From NCBI RefSeq assembly GCF_001570605.1, contig NZ_BBXG01000007.1, positions 180,042 to 244,041 on the forward strand: a stretch of DNA of 64,000 nucleotides, written 5' to 3'. This DNA comes from Herbidospora cretacea. Its GTDB lineage: Bacteria; Actinomycetota; Actinomycetes; Streptosporangiales; Streptosporangiaceae. Numbering within the stretch: position 1 is the first letter of the stretch; every line of letters starts with the position of its first letter. Below the pieces are notes generated by a model. The model saw nothing but the letters and a program-made list of their open reading frames with translations. It was not told the origin of the DNA and made no database searches. Positions 28,660 through 35,680 of this stretch are shown here, piece after piece. Made by a program: the position numbers and the translations under genes.

Positions 28660-29372
28660 GCCGTCATCCCGCCCCGCAGGGTGCCGACCGAGATCCGGTG
28701 GCGGTCCTGGCCGACCCAGCACGAGCGGTCCCGGCCCAGGTGGACGCGCAGGCCGCGGAGGCCTCCGGCGAACATCGCCGCGTTGGCCCGGCAGCGGTTC
28801 AGGGTGAGGCCCTGGGGTTCGACCCACTCCCACTCGTGGGGCAGCGCGCACTGGACGTCGCGGCCCTCCAGGTTGCAGCGCCGGATCGACGCCGACTCCG
28901 GGCGGGCCATGATGCCGCGCAGCGGGGCGGTCAGCAGCGGGCCGCCGTGCGGGTGGGTGGTCGGGACCAGCAGGTCGCAGCGGAGCGTCCGGTCGCCGGC
29001 GGCCCACTCGTCGGGGGTCGGGACCTTGCCCCACACCGACACGCCCCACTGGGCGTCGTGCGGGCCGGCCGCCAGATACGGGCGGATCGGGCGGTAGTCG
29101 CAGCCCGCCGTCACCATCGGGACCAGCAGTTCGTGCGGAGGCCTGATCGGGGCCTCGGACAGCGGCCCGGTGAGCTGGGTGACCAGGTAGGTCTCGGTCT
29201 GGTGCGGCTGGTTGCACGGGACGGGGGGCCGCACGTCGCTCAGGGCGTACAGCTCCTCGGGCTGGGACATCACGTGGCAGCTGCCGACGGGCATCGAAGC
29301 ACTCGGGTGCGTGGTCGCGGGGGCGGCGCACGCCGCCGCGCAGAGCAGCACAAGCGCCAGGGTCTTGCCCAC
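28656..29372 (-). CDS. Septum-formation-domain exported protein
   Basis: A 238-residue protein starting VGKTLALVLLCAAACAAP, a signal peptide with a possible but weak lipobox (AAAC). It contains two copies of the septum formation domain signature, VPCNQPHQTETYLV and VQCALPHEWEWV, and eight Cys in total that could pair outside the cell. The GTG at 29372 has GAGGAGG just upstream and is chosen over the frame extending to 29438. It is coupled to the downstream polytopic membrane protein and divergent from the exosortase operon; its exact role is not established for the family. Confidence 0.7.
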   Translation of the reverse strand: MGKTLALVLLCAAACAAPATTHPSASMPVGSCHVMSQPEELYALSDVRPPVPCNQPHQTETYLVTQLTGPLSEAPIRPPHELLVPMVTAGCDYRPIRPYLAAGPHDAQWGVSVWGKVPTPDEWAAGDRTLRCDLLVPTTHPHGGPLLTAPLRGIMARPESASIRRCNLEGRDVQCALPHEWEWVEPQGLTLNRCRANAAMFAGGLRGLRVHLGRDRSCWVGQDRHRISVGTLRGGMTA

Positions 29373-29514
29373 GGGACCTCCTCGGGGGCGATAGCGAGAA
29401 AACTCGCGGCACGGTAACAAGCGGGCACCTCCGAACACCCGCAGGGCGCGCGGGCTCTACCTCTGCGGAGGGAGGGGGCGGGCGCGGTTGGGGGGCGGAA
29501 AGCCCGCGCGCGGC

Positions 29515-29520
29515 TAGGTT
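29515..29520 (+). promoter_or_regulatory. Candidate -10 box of the exosortase operon
   Basis: TAGGTT lies 24 bases upstream of the exosortase ATG, ahead of a strong GGAGGGGGG ribosome site. No clear -35 was seen; GGAAAG at 29497-29502 would fit an ECF-type -35 better than a vegetative one. Confidence 0.3.
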
Positions 29521-29544
29521 GCAGGTCGTTCTGGAGGGGGGAAC

Positions 29545-30048
29545 ATGGCCGTTCGGGTGGCCCTTTCGGGGGTGCTCAGCCTGCTGCTGGGGGTCGTGCT
29601 GCTGGTCGACGACCGGGTGCGGGGCTGGGAGGCGGTGCTGGCCTCCCACGTGGTCGCGCTGGTCGCGCGGACCGAGACGGCGGTCAACTCCGTCATGGCG
29701 ATCATGTCGTTCAACGAGGAGACCGGCGACGCCGTCGGGCTGCGGATCTCGCCCGAGTGCACGTCGGGCTTCCTGATCGTGCCGCTGCTGGCGGTCACCA
29801 TCCTGATCCTCTGGCTGTCGAGGACGGTGACGTTCTGGCCGCTGGCCGCGCTGGCCGTCGCGGTCGCCGTCCTGTTCGCGAGCAACCAGGTGCGGATCCT
29901 CGCCGTGGTCGTGCTGATCAAGGGGCTGGGGTTCGACCCCGGCTACTACTGGGGGCACACCATGGTCGGCTCGGTGATCAGCGTGTTCGGGATCGGGGTG
30001 GCGCTGGTGGCGTACACGCTGCTGACCATGCGGGGGGTGCGGCGCTGA
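29545..30048 (+). CDS. Exosortase/archaeosortase family transpeptidase homologue
   Basis: A 167-residue integral membrane protein with about five hydrophobic segments. The family's three invariant active-site residues are present in order: Cys72 in ISPECTSGF, Arg117 in NQVRILA and His138 in WGHTMVGS. Exosortases and archaeosortases cleave C-terminal sorting signals of secreted proteins and transfer them to a surface acceptor. This one is short, lacking the extra N- or C-terminal domains of PEP-CTERM exosortases. GGAGGGGGG precedes the ATG. The TGATG junction with the GT2 gene couples them. Candidate substrates lie at 31438-31593 and 33530-34246. Confidence 0.82.
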   Translation: MAVRVALSGVLSLLLGVVLLVDDRVRGWEAVLASHVVALVARTETAVNSVMAIMSFNEETGDAVGLRISPECTSGFLIVPLLAVTILILWLSRTVTFWPLAALAVAVAVLFASNQVRILAVVVLIKGLGFDPGYYWGHTMVGSVISVFGIGVALVAYTLLTMRGVRR

Positions 30049-31415
30049 TGGGCTATCTCCTCGGGCTGACCCAGGCGTTCGCGCTGTTCCTGAGCGTCAC
30101 CTTCCTCACGTACGTGCTCACCATCGTCCGGCCCTACCTGCGGCAGCGGCCCGACCCGGCCGGGAACCCGGCCGCGTTCGAGTGGCACCTGTTCATCCCG
30201 TGCCGCGACGAGGCGGCGGTCATCGGGACCACCCTCCACTACCTGCGCGAACGGTTCTCCCACGTCAACATCTGGGTGGTCGACGACGCCTCCGACGACG
30301 ACACGGCCCGCATCGTCGAGGAGATCGCCCTCACCGACGCCCGGATCCACCTGGTCAGGCGCAAGAGCCCGGAGGCGCGCACCGGGAAGGGCGACGCGCT
30401 CAACGCGGCCTACCAGGCCCTCGACGACCACCTCGCGCCGGACGCCGACCGCGCCCGCCACGTGGTCTGCGTGCTGGACGCCGACGGGCGGCCCGCCCCC
30501 AACATGCTGAGCGTGTGCGCGGGCGAGAAGCTGTTCGGCGACCTCGCGATCGGGGCCGTGCAGGTCGACGTGTGGATGGTCAACCGCGACGACCGCAACC
30601 CGTGCCCGGAGCGGGGCCGGTTCAGGAACGCGTTCGGGCGGCTGCTGGTCCGGATGCAGGACCTGGAGTTCCGGGGACCGATCTCGGCGATCCAACTCGG
30701 CCGGCGGCGCAGCGGCACGGTCGCGATGGGCGGCAACGGCCAGCTCACCAGGCTGAGCGCGCTGGAGAAGATCGCGGGGCCCGAGCGGCGGCCGTGGGGC
30801 GGCTCGCTGCTGGAGGACTTCGAGCTCGGCGTCCAGTTGCTGCTCGCGGGGGAGCGCAACGAGTACACCCCCGACACCTGGGTCGAGCAGGAGGGCCTCT
30901 GGTCGTTCCGGCGGCTCATCACCCAGCGGACCCGCTGGGGGCAGGGGACCATGCAGTGCGCCAAGTACCTGCCGGAGATCTGGCGGTCGGCCAGGTTCAG
31001 CAGCCTCGGCGCGCTCGAAGTGCTCTACTACCTGTCGCAGCCGTGGATGCAGCTCCTCGGCACGCTCGTCTACCCGATCCCGATGCTCTATCTGGCCGGC
31101 CGGCTGGCCGCCGACCCGGCCGGGATGTCGTGGTGGCTGGTCGACGGCGGCTGGATCCTGTTCGCCATCTACGGCACCTTCGGCATCATGCCGTTCCTCA
31201 TCTGGGGGCCGCTCTACTGGTGGCGCTGCGAACCGGGGATCGGGCTCGGTAAAAGCCTGCTGTACGGGGTCGCCTACGCCTTTTACATCTACAACTTCTA
31301 CATCACGTCATGGCGCGCCTTCTGGCGGGTGATACACGGCAGAAGCGGCTGGGCGAAAACCCGGAGAAACGCGGAGACGCACGTGGCCGGAACGCCGGTG
31401 GCCCGGGAGATGTGA
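30048..31415 (+). CDS. Membrane glycosyltransferase, GT2 family (processive, QRTRW type)
   Basis: A 455-residue protein. After one N-terminal membrane segment comes a GT-A domain with WVVDDASDDDT, TGKGDALNAAY, the metal-binding VLDADGR, the acceptor-side LLEDFELGVQL and the product-gripping QRTRWGQG. Four C-terminal hydrophobic segments follow. This pattern is that of cellulose/chitin/hyaluronan-synthase-like enzymes that extend a polysaccharide or lipid-linked glycan and may export it. The start overlaps the exosortase stop by one base (TGATG). A 16-base-stem hairpin overlaps its stop codon. Confidence 0.87.
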   Translation: MGYLLGLTQAFALFLSVTFLTYVLTIVRPYLRQRPDPAGNPAAFEWHLFIPCRDEAAVIGTTLHYLRERFSHVNIWVVDDASDDDTARIVEEIALTDARIHLVRRKSPEARTGKGDALNAAYQALDDHLAPDADRARHVVCVLDADGRPAPNMLSVCAGEKLFGDLAIGAVQVDVWMVNRDDRNPCPERGRFRNAFGRLLVRMQDLEFRGPISAIQLGRRRSGTVAMGGNGQLTRLSALEKIAGPERRPWGGSLLEDFELGVQLLLAGERNEYTPDTWVEQEGLWSFRRLITQRTRWGQGTMQCAKYLPEIWRSARFSSLGALEVLYYLSQPWMQLLGTLVYPIPMLYLAGRLAADPAGMSWWLVDGGWILFAIYGTFGIMPFLIWGPLYWWRCEPGIGLGKSLLYGVAYAFYIYNFYITSWRAFWRVIHGRSGWAKTRRNAETHVAGTPVAREM

Positions 31416-31432
31416 ATCCCGGGCCACCGGCG
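31393..31432. terminator. Perfect 16-base hairpin at a convergent gene junction
   Basis: CGCCGGTGGCCCGGGA (31393-31408) pairs without mismatch with 31417-31432, leaving an eight-base loop that contains the GT2 stop codon. It lies between the GT2 gene and the LPFTG mini-gene and probably ends transcription from both sides. There is no T run. Confidence 0.6.
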
Positions 31433-31437
31433 CGGAA

Positions 31438-31593
31438 TCACCGAACCCGGTGCATCCGGAACAGCAATGCGCCCCCGATGATGAGAACGGCCGCCAATGC
31501 GATGATCACCAGGAGGGGAACTCCGGTGAAAGGCAGGACGGCGAGCGGGACTCCGGTCTGCCAGCGCGGCCCGTGTCCCCAGGATCCGTACAC
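31438..31593 (-). CDS. 51-residue LPFTG mini-protein, putative sorting-signal peptide
   Basis: Translation from GTG 31593 gives a short Trp/Gly-containing N terminus (VYGSWGHGPRWQTGVP), then LAVLPFTGVP, a hydrophobic run of about 22 residues (LLVIIALAAVLIIGGALLF) and the basic end RMHRVR. That is the tripartite layout of an LPXTG-type cell-wall sorting signal with almost nothing in front. The ribosome site GAGGTG overlaps the wecB stop, so this is the third gene of the regulator-wecB operon. There is no conventional signal peptide. It lies beside an exosortase homologue, and no sortase A-type gene is in the window. Confidence 0.65.
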   Translation of the reverse strand: MYGSWGHGPRWQTGVPLAVLPFTGVPLLVIIALAAVLIIGGALLFRMHRVR

Positions 31594-31602
31594 GAATACA
31601 CC

Positions 31603-32706
31603 TCAGTTCTCGTAGTGGAATTCTTCGGGAAGCTCGGCGAGGCCGAGAAGATGCGCGCACGCATCGGCCACCCGCCCGGCGGCGCGGCCGTCGCCGTAGT
31701 GACAGGTGGCGACGTGCCTGACCCGGCCGGCCACGGCCGACTGGAGGAACAGCCCGGCGGTCTTGGCGACGAGGTCCTCGTCGGTGCCGACCAGGTGGGC
31801 GCCGCCGCCGTCGAGGGCCTCGACCCGTTCGGTCGACTCGCGCATCACCAGCACGGGCAGGCCGAGCGCGGCGGCCTCCTCCTGGACGCCGCCCGAGTCG
31901 GTGATCGCCAGCGCGCTGACGGCCAGGAGCCGGGCGAACTCCCGGTAGGCCATCGGCGGCACGCACCGGATGTTGGCCCGAGGCCGGACGACCTGGTCGA
32001 ACACCGCGCGTACGGCGGGATTGAGATGGGTGGCGACGACGAAGTCGACGCCGGGATGGCCGGCGGCGAGCCGGTCGGCGACGCGGGCGATGCGCCGCAT
32101 GGGCTCACCCCACGACTCCCGCCGGTGCGCCGTGATCACCACCAGGGGCCGGGTCGGCGGCGAGGGCCGCTCCGACAGCACGGCGGCCAGCGCGTCGATC
32201 ACCGTGTTACCGGTGACCAGCACCCGGCCTGCGGGAATCCGCTCGGCGAGCAGATTCGCCCGCGCCCCGGGGGTCGGCGCCAGGTGGAGGTCGGCCAGCG
32301 GCGCGATCAGCCGCCGGTTGGCCTCCTCGGGGAACGGCGTGGCCTGGTGGCTGCGCAGCCCCGCCTCCACGTGGGCGACCGGGATCCGCCGCAGATACCC
32401 GGCCACCGCGCCCGCGAACGCCGAGGTCGTGTCCCCCTGCACGACCACCAGATCGGGCCCCCGCTGCGCGAACACCTCGTCGAGGCCCAGCACGGCCGAT
32501 GCGGTCAGCGCGGCCAGGGAGTCCCCCGACCGGTGCAGTTCCCGGTCGACGCGGACGCCGAACAGCGCCAGCACCTCGGCCACCACCGCGCCGTGCTGCC
32601 CGGTGGAGACCACCTCGACGTCGGCGAACGCCCGCAGCAGGGGGATCACCGGGCCGAGCTTGATCGCCTCGGGACGGGTGCCGGCCACCACGCAGACCCG
32701 CGTCAC
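31603..32706 (-). CDS. wecB: UDP-N-acetylglucosamine 2-epimerase (non-hydrolysing)
   Basis: A 367-residue enzyme that interconverts UDP-GlcNAc and UDP-ManNAc in the cytoplasm. Family landmarks are VVAGTRPEAIKLGPV, VVQGDTTSAFAGA, HVEAGLRSH..PFPEEANRRLI, ITAHRRESWG and the UDP-binding TDSGGVQEEAAALG..RESTERVE. The start GTG 32706 overlaps the response-regulator stop by four bases (GTGA). With the GT2 enzyme and the exosortase across the junction it points to synthesis of a ManNAc-containing surface glycan. Confidence 0.9.
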   Translation of the reverse strand: MTRVCVVAGTRPEAIKLGPVIPLLRAFADVEVVSTGQHGAVVAEVLALFGVRVDRELHRSGDSLAALTASAVLGLDEVFAQRGPDLVVVQGDTTSAFAGAVAGYLRRIPVAHVEAGLRSHQATPFPEEANRRLIAPLADLHLAPTPGARANLLAERIPAGRVLVTGNTVIDALAAVLSERPSPPTRPLVVITAHRRESWGEPMRRIARVADRLAAGHPGVDFVVATHLNPAVRAVFDQVVRPRANIRCVPPMAYREFARLLAVSALAITDSGGVQEEAAALGLPVLVMRESTERVEALDGGGAHLVGTDEDLVAKTAGLFLQSAVAGRVRHVATCHYGDGRAAGRVADACAHLLGLAELPEEFHYEN

Positions 32707-33362
32707 CAGCGGCTCCCGGTCCGGGCGTCGCCGAGCACGACCGCGATGGCGTGCGCCCGGTCGCGTGCGCCGATCTTGCGCAGGATCGACTTGACGTGGG
32801 TCTTCACGGTCTCGTGGGCGATGCACAACCGGCCGGCTATGGCCCGGTTGTCGAGGCCCAGGATGATCTCCTCCAGCACTTCCTGCTCACGCGGGCTCAG
32901 GTCGAACCGGGTGCGGTGGCCGCCGCGCCCGACGGCCGACCGGCCGAGCCGGTCGTCGACGATGATCTGGCCCTCGGCCACCCGCTCCAGGTGGAACAGC
33001 AGGTCTTCGAGCGGGGAGGACTTCAGCAGGTAGGCGTGCGCGCCCGCGTCGAGCGCCGCGCGCGCCAGGTTGACGTCGTCGACCGAGGTGAGCACCACCG
33101 GCATCACGCCGGGATGGGCCACGCCGATCCAGCGGCACAGGTCCAGACCGCAGTCGTCGCCGATCCGCGTCTCGCATATCACGATTTCCGGCGTAAGCCG
33201 GGAAATAAGCCGTCGCCCTTCCGAACTTGTCGTCGCGGAAGCGGCGACCGCGAATACGGGGGCCTGCCGGAAAAAGGCACGCAACGCGAGATGGGCGAGG
33301 GGCCCTTCGTCGACGATGACTATTTGGCACGTTTCCCGGCGGACAGCTCCGCGTGTCCCCAT
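32703..33362 (-). CDS. NarL/LuxR-type response regulator with Glu in place of the phospho-acceptor Asp
   Basis: A 219-residue protein with a receiver domain (about 12-130) and a LuxR HTH (LSPREQEVLEEIILGLDNRAIAGRLCIAHETVKTHVKSIL). In the receiver the acidic pair is D18-E19, the switch Thr is T92 and the Lys is K114, but the phospho-site reads VICETR with Glu64 where VLMDIR is usual. An Asp-to-Glu change commonly mimics phosphorylation, so the protein may be constitutively active or controlled without a kinase. No histidine kinase is adjacent. AGGAG lies five bases before the ATG. It leads the operon with wecB and the LPFTG gene. Confidence 0.87.
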   Translation of the reverse strand: MGTRGAVRRETCQIVIVDEGPLAHLALRAFFRQAPVFAVAASATTSSEGRRLISRLTPEIVICETRIGDDCGLDLCRWIGVAHPGVMPVVLTSVDDVNLARAALDAGAHAYLLKSSPLEDLLFHLERVAEGQIIVDDRLGRSAVGRGGHRTRFDLSPREQEVLEEIILGLDNRAIAGRLCIAHETVKTHVKSILRKIGARDRAHAIAVVLGDARTGSRW

Positions 33363-33529
33363 TTAGGCTCCTGTTCTTCGATGCTCAATGTAACGAGCGA
33401 ATCGAGCCACACAGGGCCCACGAGACTGACTCTCTGGAGTGAACTGACAGGTCCCTTACCGATTCCCATCCGGCGCGCCCATAACTTGGAGCGGCATCGA
33501 CTTATAGGAAGCTCGCGGAGGGTGTGCAC

Positions 33530-34246
33530 ATGTTTCTCGGACGTACTTTCACCGTCTCCATAGCGGCGGCGGCCACGCTGCTGGTGGGGATGACGAGCAC
33601 CACCCACGCGCGGAGCCCCACTGTCAACGCCTTCGGCGCGCGGATCAGCCTGCCGCTCGACATCACCTTCGGCCCGGCGCCGGAGGCCGACCTCGGCGAG
33701 CAGACCGCGACGCTCGCCTCGATCAACGTCGGCACCGTGTCGACGGGCGCCCTCAGCGCCGAGGTCGAGCAGAACACCACCGTCGGCACCGAGGCGGCGC
33801 GCGCGTCGGTCGACGGCCTGAACGCGACCCTGCTCGGCGTCGGCTTCAGCGCCGGCACCATCCAGTCGGAGTGCACCGCGACCACCGGCCTGCCCACGAC
33901 GGGCTCGACGACGCTGGCCAACGCGCAGGTCCTCGGCACCAGCCTGCCCTCCAACCCGGCGCCGAACACCGTGCTGCAGTTCCCGCCGGTGCTGCCGCTC
34001 ATCGAGGTCCGGCTGAACGAGCAGATCACCAACCCGAACGGCAGCCTGACCGTCAACGGCATGCACGTCCGCGCCCTGTCGGGCGTCGGCGACATCGTCC
34101 TGAGCTCGTCGACCTGCGGCCCGGCCACCCTCGACCCGCCGAACGAGGTGCCGCTCGCCTCGGGCGCCGGCCTCTACCTGGCCCTCGGCCTCGCCGCCGC
34201 CGGTGGCGGCACCCTGCTGATGCGCCGCCGCCGCCAGTTCGGCTGA
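33530..34246 (+). CDS. Secreted surface protein with C-terminal sorting-type anchor (choice-of-anchor P-like)
   Basis: A 238-residue protein. The N terminus is a signal peptide (GRTFTVSIAAAATLLVGM, cleavage near THARS). The middle, from VNAFGARISLPLDITFGP on, is beta-rich, Thr/Ser-rich and has two Cys. The C terminus is NEVPLASGAGLYLALGLAAAGGG followed by RRRRQFG: a short motif, one membrane span and a basic tail, as in proteins processed by sortases or exosortases. It resembles families annotated as choice-of-anchor P. GGAGGG precedes the ATG at 33530; the GTG at 33524 is less likely. Its position beside the exosortase operon makes it the main candidate substrate. Confidence 0.72.
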   Translation: MFLGRTFTVSIAAAATLLVGMTSTTHARSPTVNAFGARISLPLDITFGPAPEADLGEQTATLASINVGTVSTGALSAEVEQNTTVGTEAARASVDGLNATLLGVGFSAGTIQSECTATTGLPTTGSTTLANAQVLGTSLPSNPAPNTVLQFPPVLPLIEVRLNEQITNPNGSLTVNGMHVRALSGVGDIVLSSSTCGPATLDPPNEVPLASGAGLYLALGLAAAGGGTLLMRRRRQFG

Positions 34247-34258
34247 TCCTCGTAAAAA

Positions 34259-34285
34259 GGGCGCCTCGGTCCGAGGCGCCCTTTT
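34259..34285. terminator. Bidirectional intrinsic terminator
   Basis: GGGCGCCTCGG-T-CCGAGGCGCCC is flanked by AAAAA on the left and TTTT on the right, giving a U run on either strand. It separates the convergent anchor-protein and GT39-type genes. Confidence 0.85.
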
Positions 34286-35604
34286 CATTTCTGGACGTAG
34301 AGCGCGAACCAGGAGTAACCGAAGTCCTTGTAGTAGCGGGCCTCATAGCTTTTCTGCAGCGCCAGATAGGCGCGGTCGGTCTCCACGAAGGCGCTGTTCT
34401 GGTGTTTCCGCCCGCCGGACACCACCCAGACCCGCTCATGCTCTCCGATGTCACCGGGCTGGAGTTCGATCAGTTTTCGGTACGGCTCCGCATAAACTCC
34501 GGCGAACCACTTATAGGTGGCGTCGACATACAGAACCGCGTCGCCCGGCCGCTGCCGTTCGAGCAGCGCGGCGGCCATCGACCGCAGGTCGTCGGGGCGG
34601 CTGTCGGGCGTCCGGAGCGACAGGTGCTTGGGCACCGTCAGCGCGGCGAGCAGCGCCAGCCCCGCCCAGGCCAGCGGCCGGGGCCGCAGCCGGTCGAGCC
34701 CGGCCCCGGCCAGCAGCGCGACCCCGGGCAGCGCGAACAACACGTAGCGGGGGCTGTAGATCGGATAGACCAGCGAGATCAGCATCGACAGCGGGATCAG
34801 CAGCGCCCACGGCCCGGCCACCCGGCCCAGCGCCCCCCGCGCCCCGAAGAGCGCCAGCCCCAGCAGCGGGACGATCCCCCACCTGCTCCCCATGACCTCC
34901 TGGGCGAACGCGGGCAGCGCCGCCCACGTGGGCGACCGCAACCACCCGAGCTGGACACCCCGCTGCCCGGCCGCCAGCACCGCGAGCGGCGCGAGCCCGG
35001 CGCCCGCGATCAGCAGGGCCTGCCCGAACCGCCGCCGGTCGGGCGCGACGAACGCGTGCGCCACCACCAGCAGCAGCCCGTAGACGTGGCACCACCCCAG
35101 CAGCACGATCACGGCCGCGTACCCGGCGTGGTGCCGCCGGGTCACCAGCAGCCAGGTCGCCAGCACCGCCAGCGCCGTCACGATCGCATACGACCTGACC
35201 TCCTGCGCGTAGCGCGTGACCATGGGCAGCGCCGCGAACACCAGCCCGGCCAGCAGCCCGGCGCGGGCGGAGGCCAGATGCCGCCCCAGCGCGGCGATCC
35301 CGTAGGCGGCGGCGGCCGTGGCCAGCACCGACGGCAGCCGCAGGGCCAGTTCCGAGGTGGAGATCCACGCCACCGGCCGGAGCATCAGGTAGTAGAGGGC
35401 GTGCACCCGGTCCATGTGGCCGAGCAGGTCCCACAGTTCGCCGATGGGCCGCGAGGCGGCGAGAGCGGAGACCGACTCGTCCCGCCAGAACGACGGCACC
35501 CCCACGCCCCACAGCCCGATGACCAGCGCGACGACGGCCGCCACCGGTTCAGCCCGCCTTTTCGTGGAGGGCTTAACCGACTTTTCGGACAGTGCCATCG
35601 TCAT
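34285..35604 (-). CDS. GT39/ArnT-like polyprenyl-phosphate-sugar membrane glycosyltransferase
   Basis: A 439-residue polytopic protein with roughly ten hydrophobic segments. The first outside loop holds FWRDESVSALA, the acidic catalytic-type motif of PMT_2/GT39 enzymes, followed by VHALYYLMLRP, RLPSVLATAAAAYG and RYAQEVRSYA. These enzymes move a sugar from a polyprenyl-phosphate carrier to a protein or glycolipid on the outer face. The C-terminal 110 residues form a soluble, probably extracytoplasmic domain. Converging on the anchor-protein gene, it could glycosylate surface proteins of this locus. Confidence 0.8.
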   Translation of the reverse strand: MTMALSEKSVKPSTKRRAEPVAAVVALVIGLWGVGVPSFWRDESVSALAASRPIGELWDLLGHMDRVHALYYLMLRPVAWISTSELALRLPSVLATAAAAYGIAALGRHLASARAGLLAGLVFAALPMVTRYAQEVRSYAIVTALAVLATWLLVTRRHHAGYAAVIVLLGWCHVYGLLLVVAHAFVAPDRRRFGQALLIAGAGLAPLAVLAAGQRGVQLGWLRSPTWAALPAFAQEVMGSRWGIVPLLGLALFGARGALGRVAGPWALLIPLSMLISLVYPIYSPRYVLFALPGVALLAGAGLDRLRPRPLAWAGLALLAALTVPKHLSLRTPDSRPDDLRSMAAALLERQRPGDAVLYVDATYKWFAGVYAEPYRKLIELQPGDIGEHERVWVVSGGRKHQNSAFVETDRAYLALQKSYEARYYKDFGYSWFALYVQK

Positions 35605-35622
35605 GGCGGTAGTTCACACCAC

Positions 35623-35652
35623 TTGACCGCTCCTTCGCTATGAACGTACGTT
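35623..35652 (+). promoter_or_regulatory. Promoter of the methyltransferase-tetR operon
   Basis: TTGACC (35623-35628) and TACGTT (35647-35652) are 18 bases apart. The -10 box lies inside the first operator palindrome, so repressor binding would exclude RNA polymerase. Confidence 0.5.
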
Positions 35653-35669
35653 CATGAACACACGTTCAT
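35640..35669. promoter_or_regulatory. Two overlapping palindromes, TetR-type operator
   Basis: ATGAACGTACGTTCAT (35640-35655) is a perfect palindrome. ATGAACACACGTTCAT (35654-35669) is an imperfect copy, overlapping by two bases with a 14-base period. The AAGGAGG ribosome site begins right after it, at 35670. This is the expected layout for autorepression by the TetR protein encoded second in the operon. Confidence 0.75.
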
Positions 35670-35680
35670 AAGGAGGCGAC

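Noticed and set aside
27082-29097. Plus-strand frame of 671 codons
   Set aside because: It runs antisense to the polytopic membrane protein, whose hydrophobic segments and coupled start are convincing.
31438-31593. Reading the LPFTG mini-gene as the detached end of the wecB product
   Set aside because: wecB is full length with a normal C terminus, and the mini-gene has its own start and ribosome site in a different frame.
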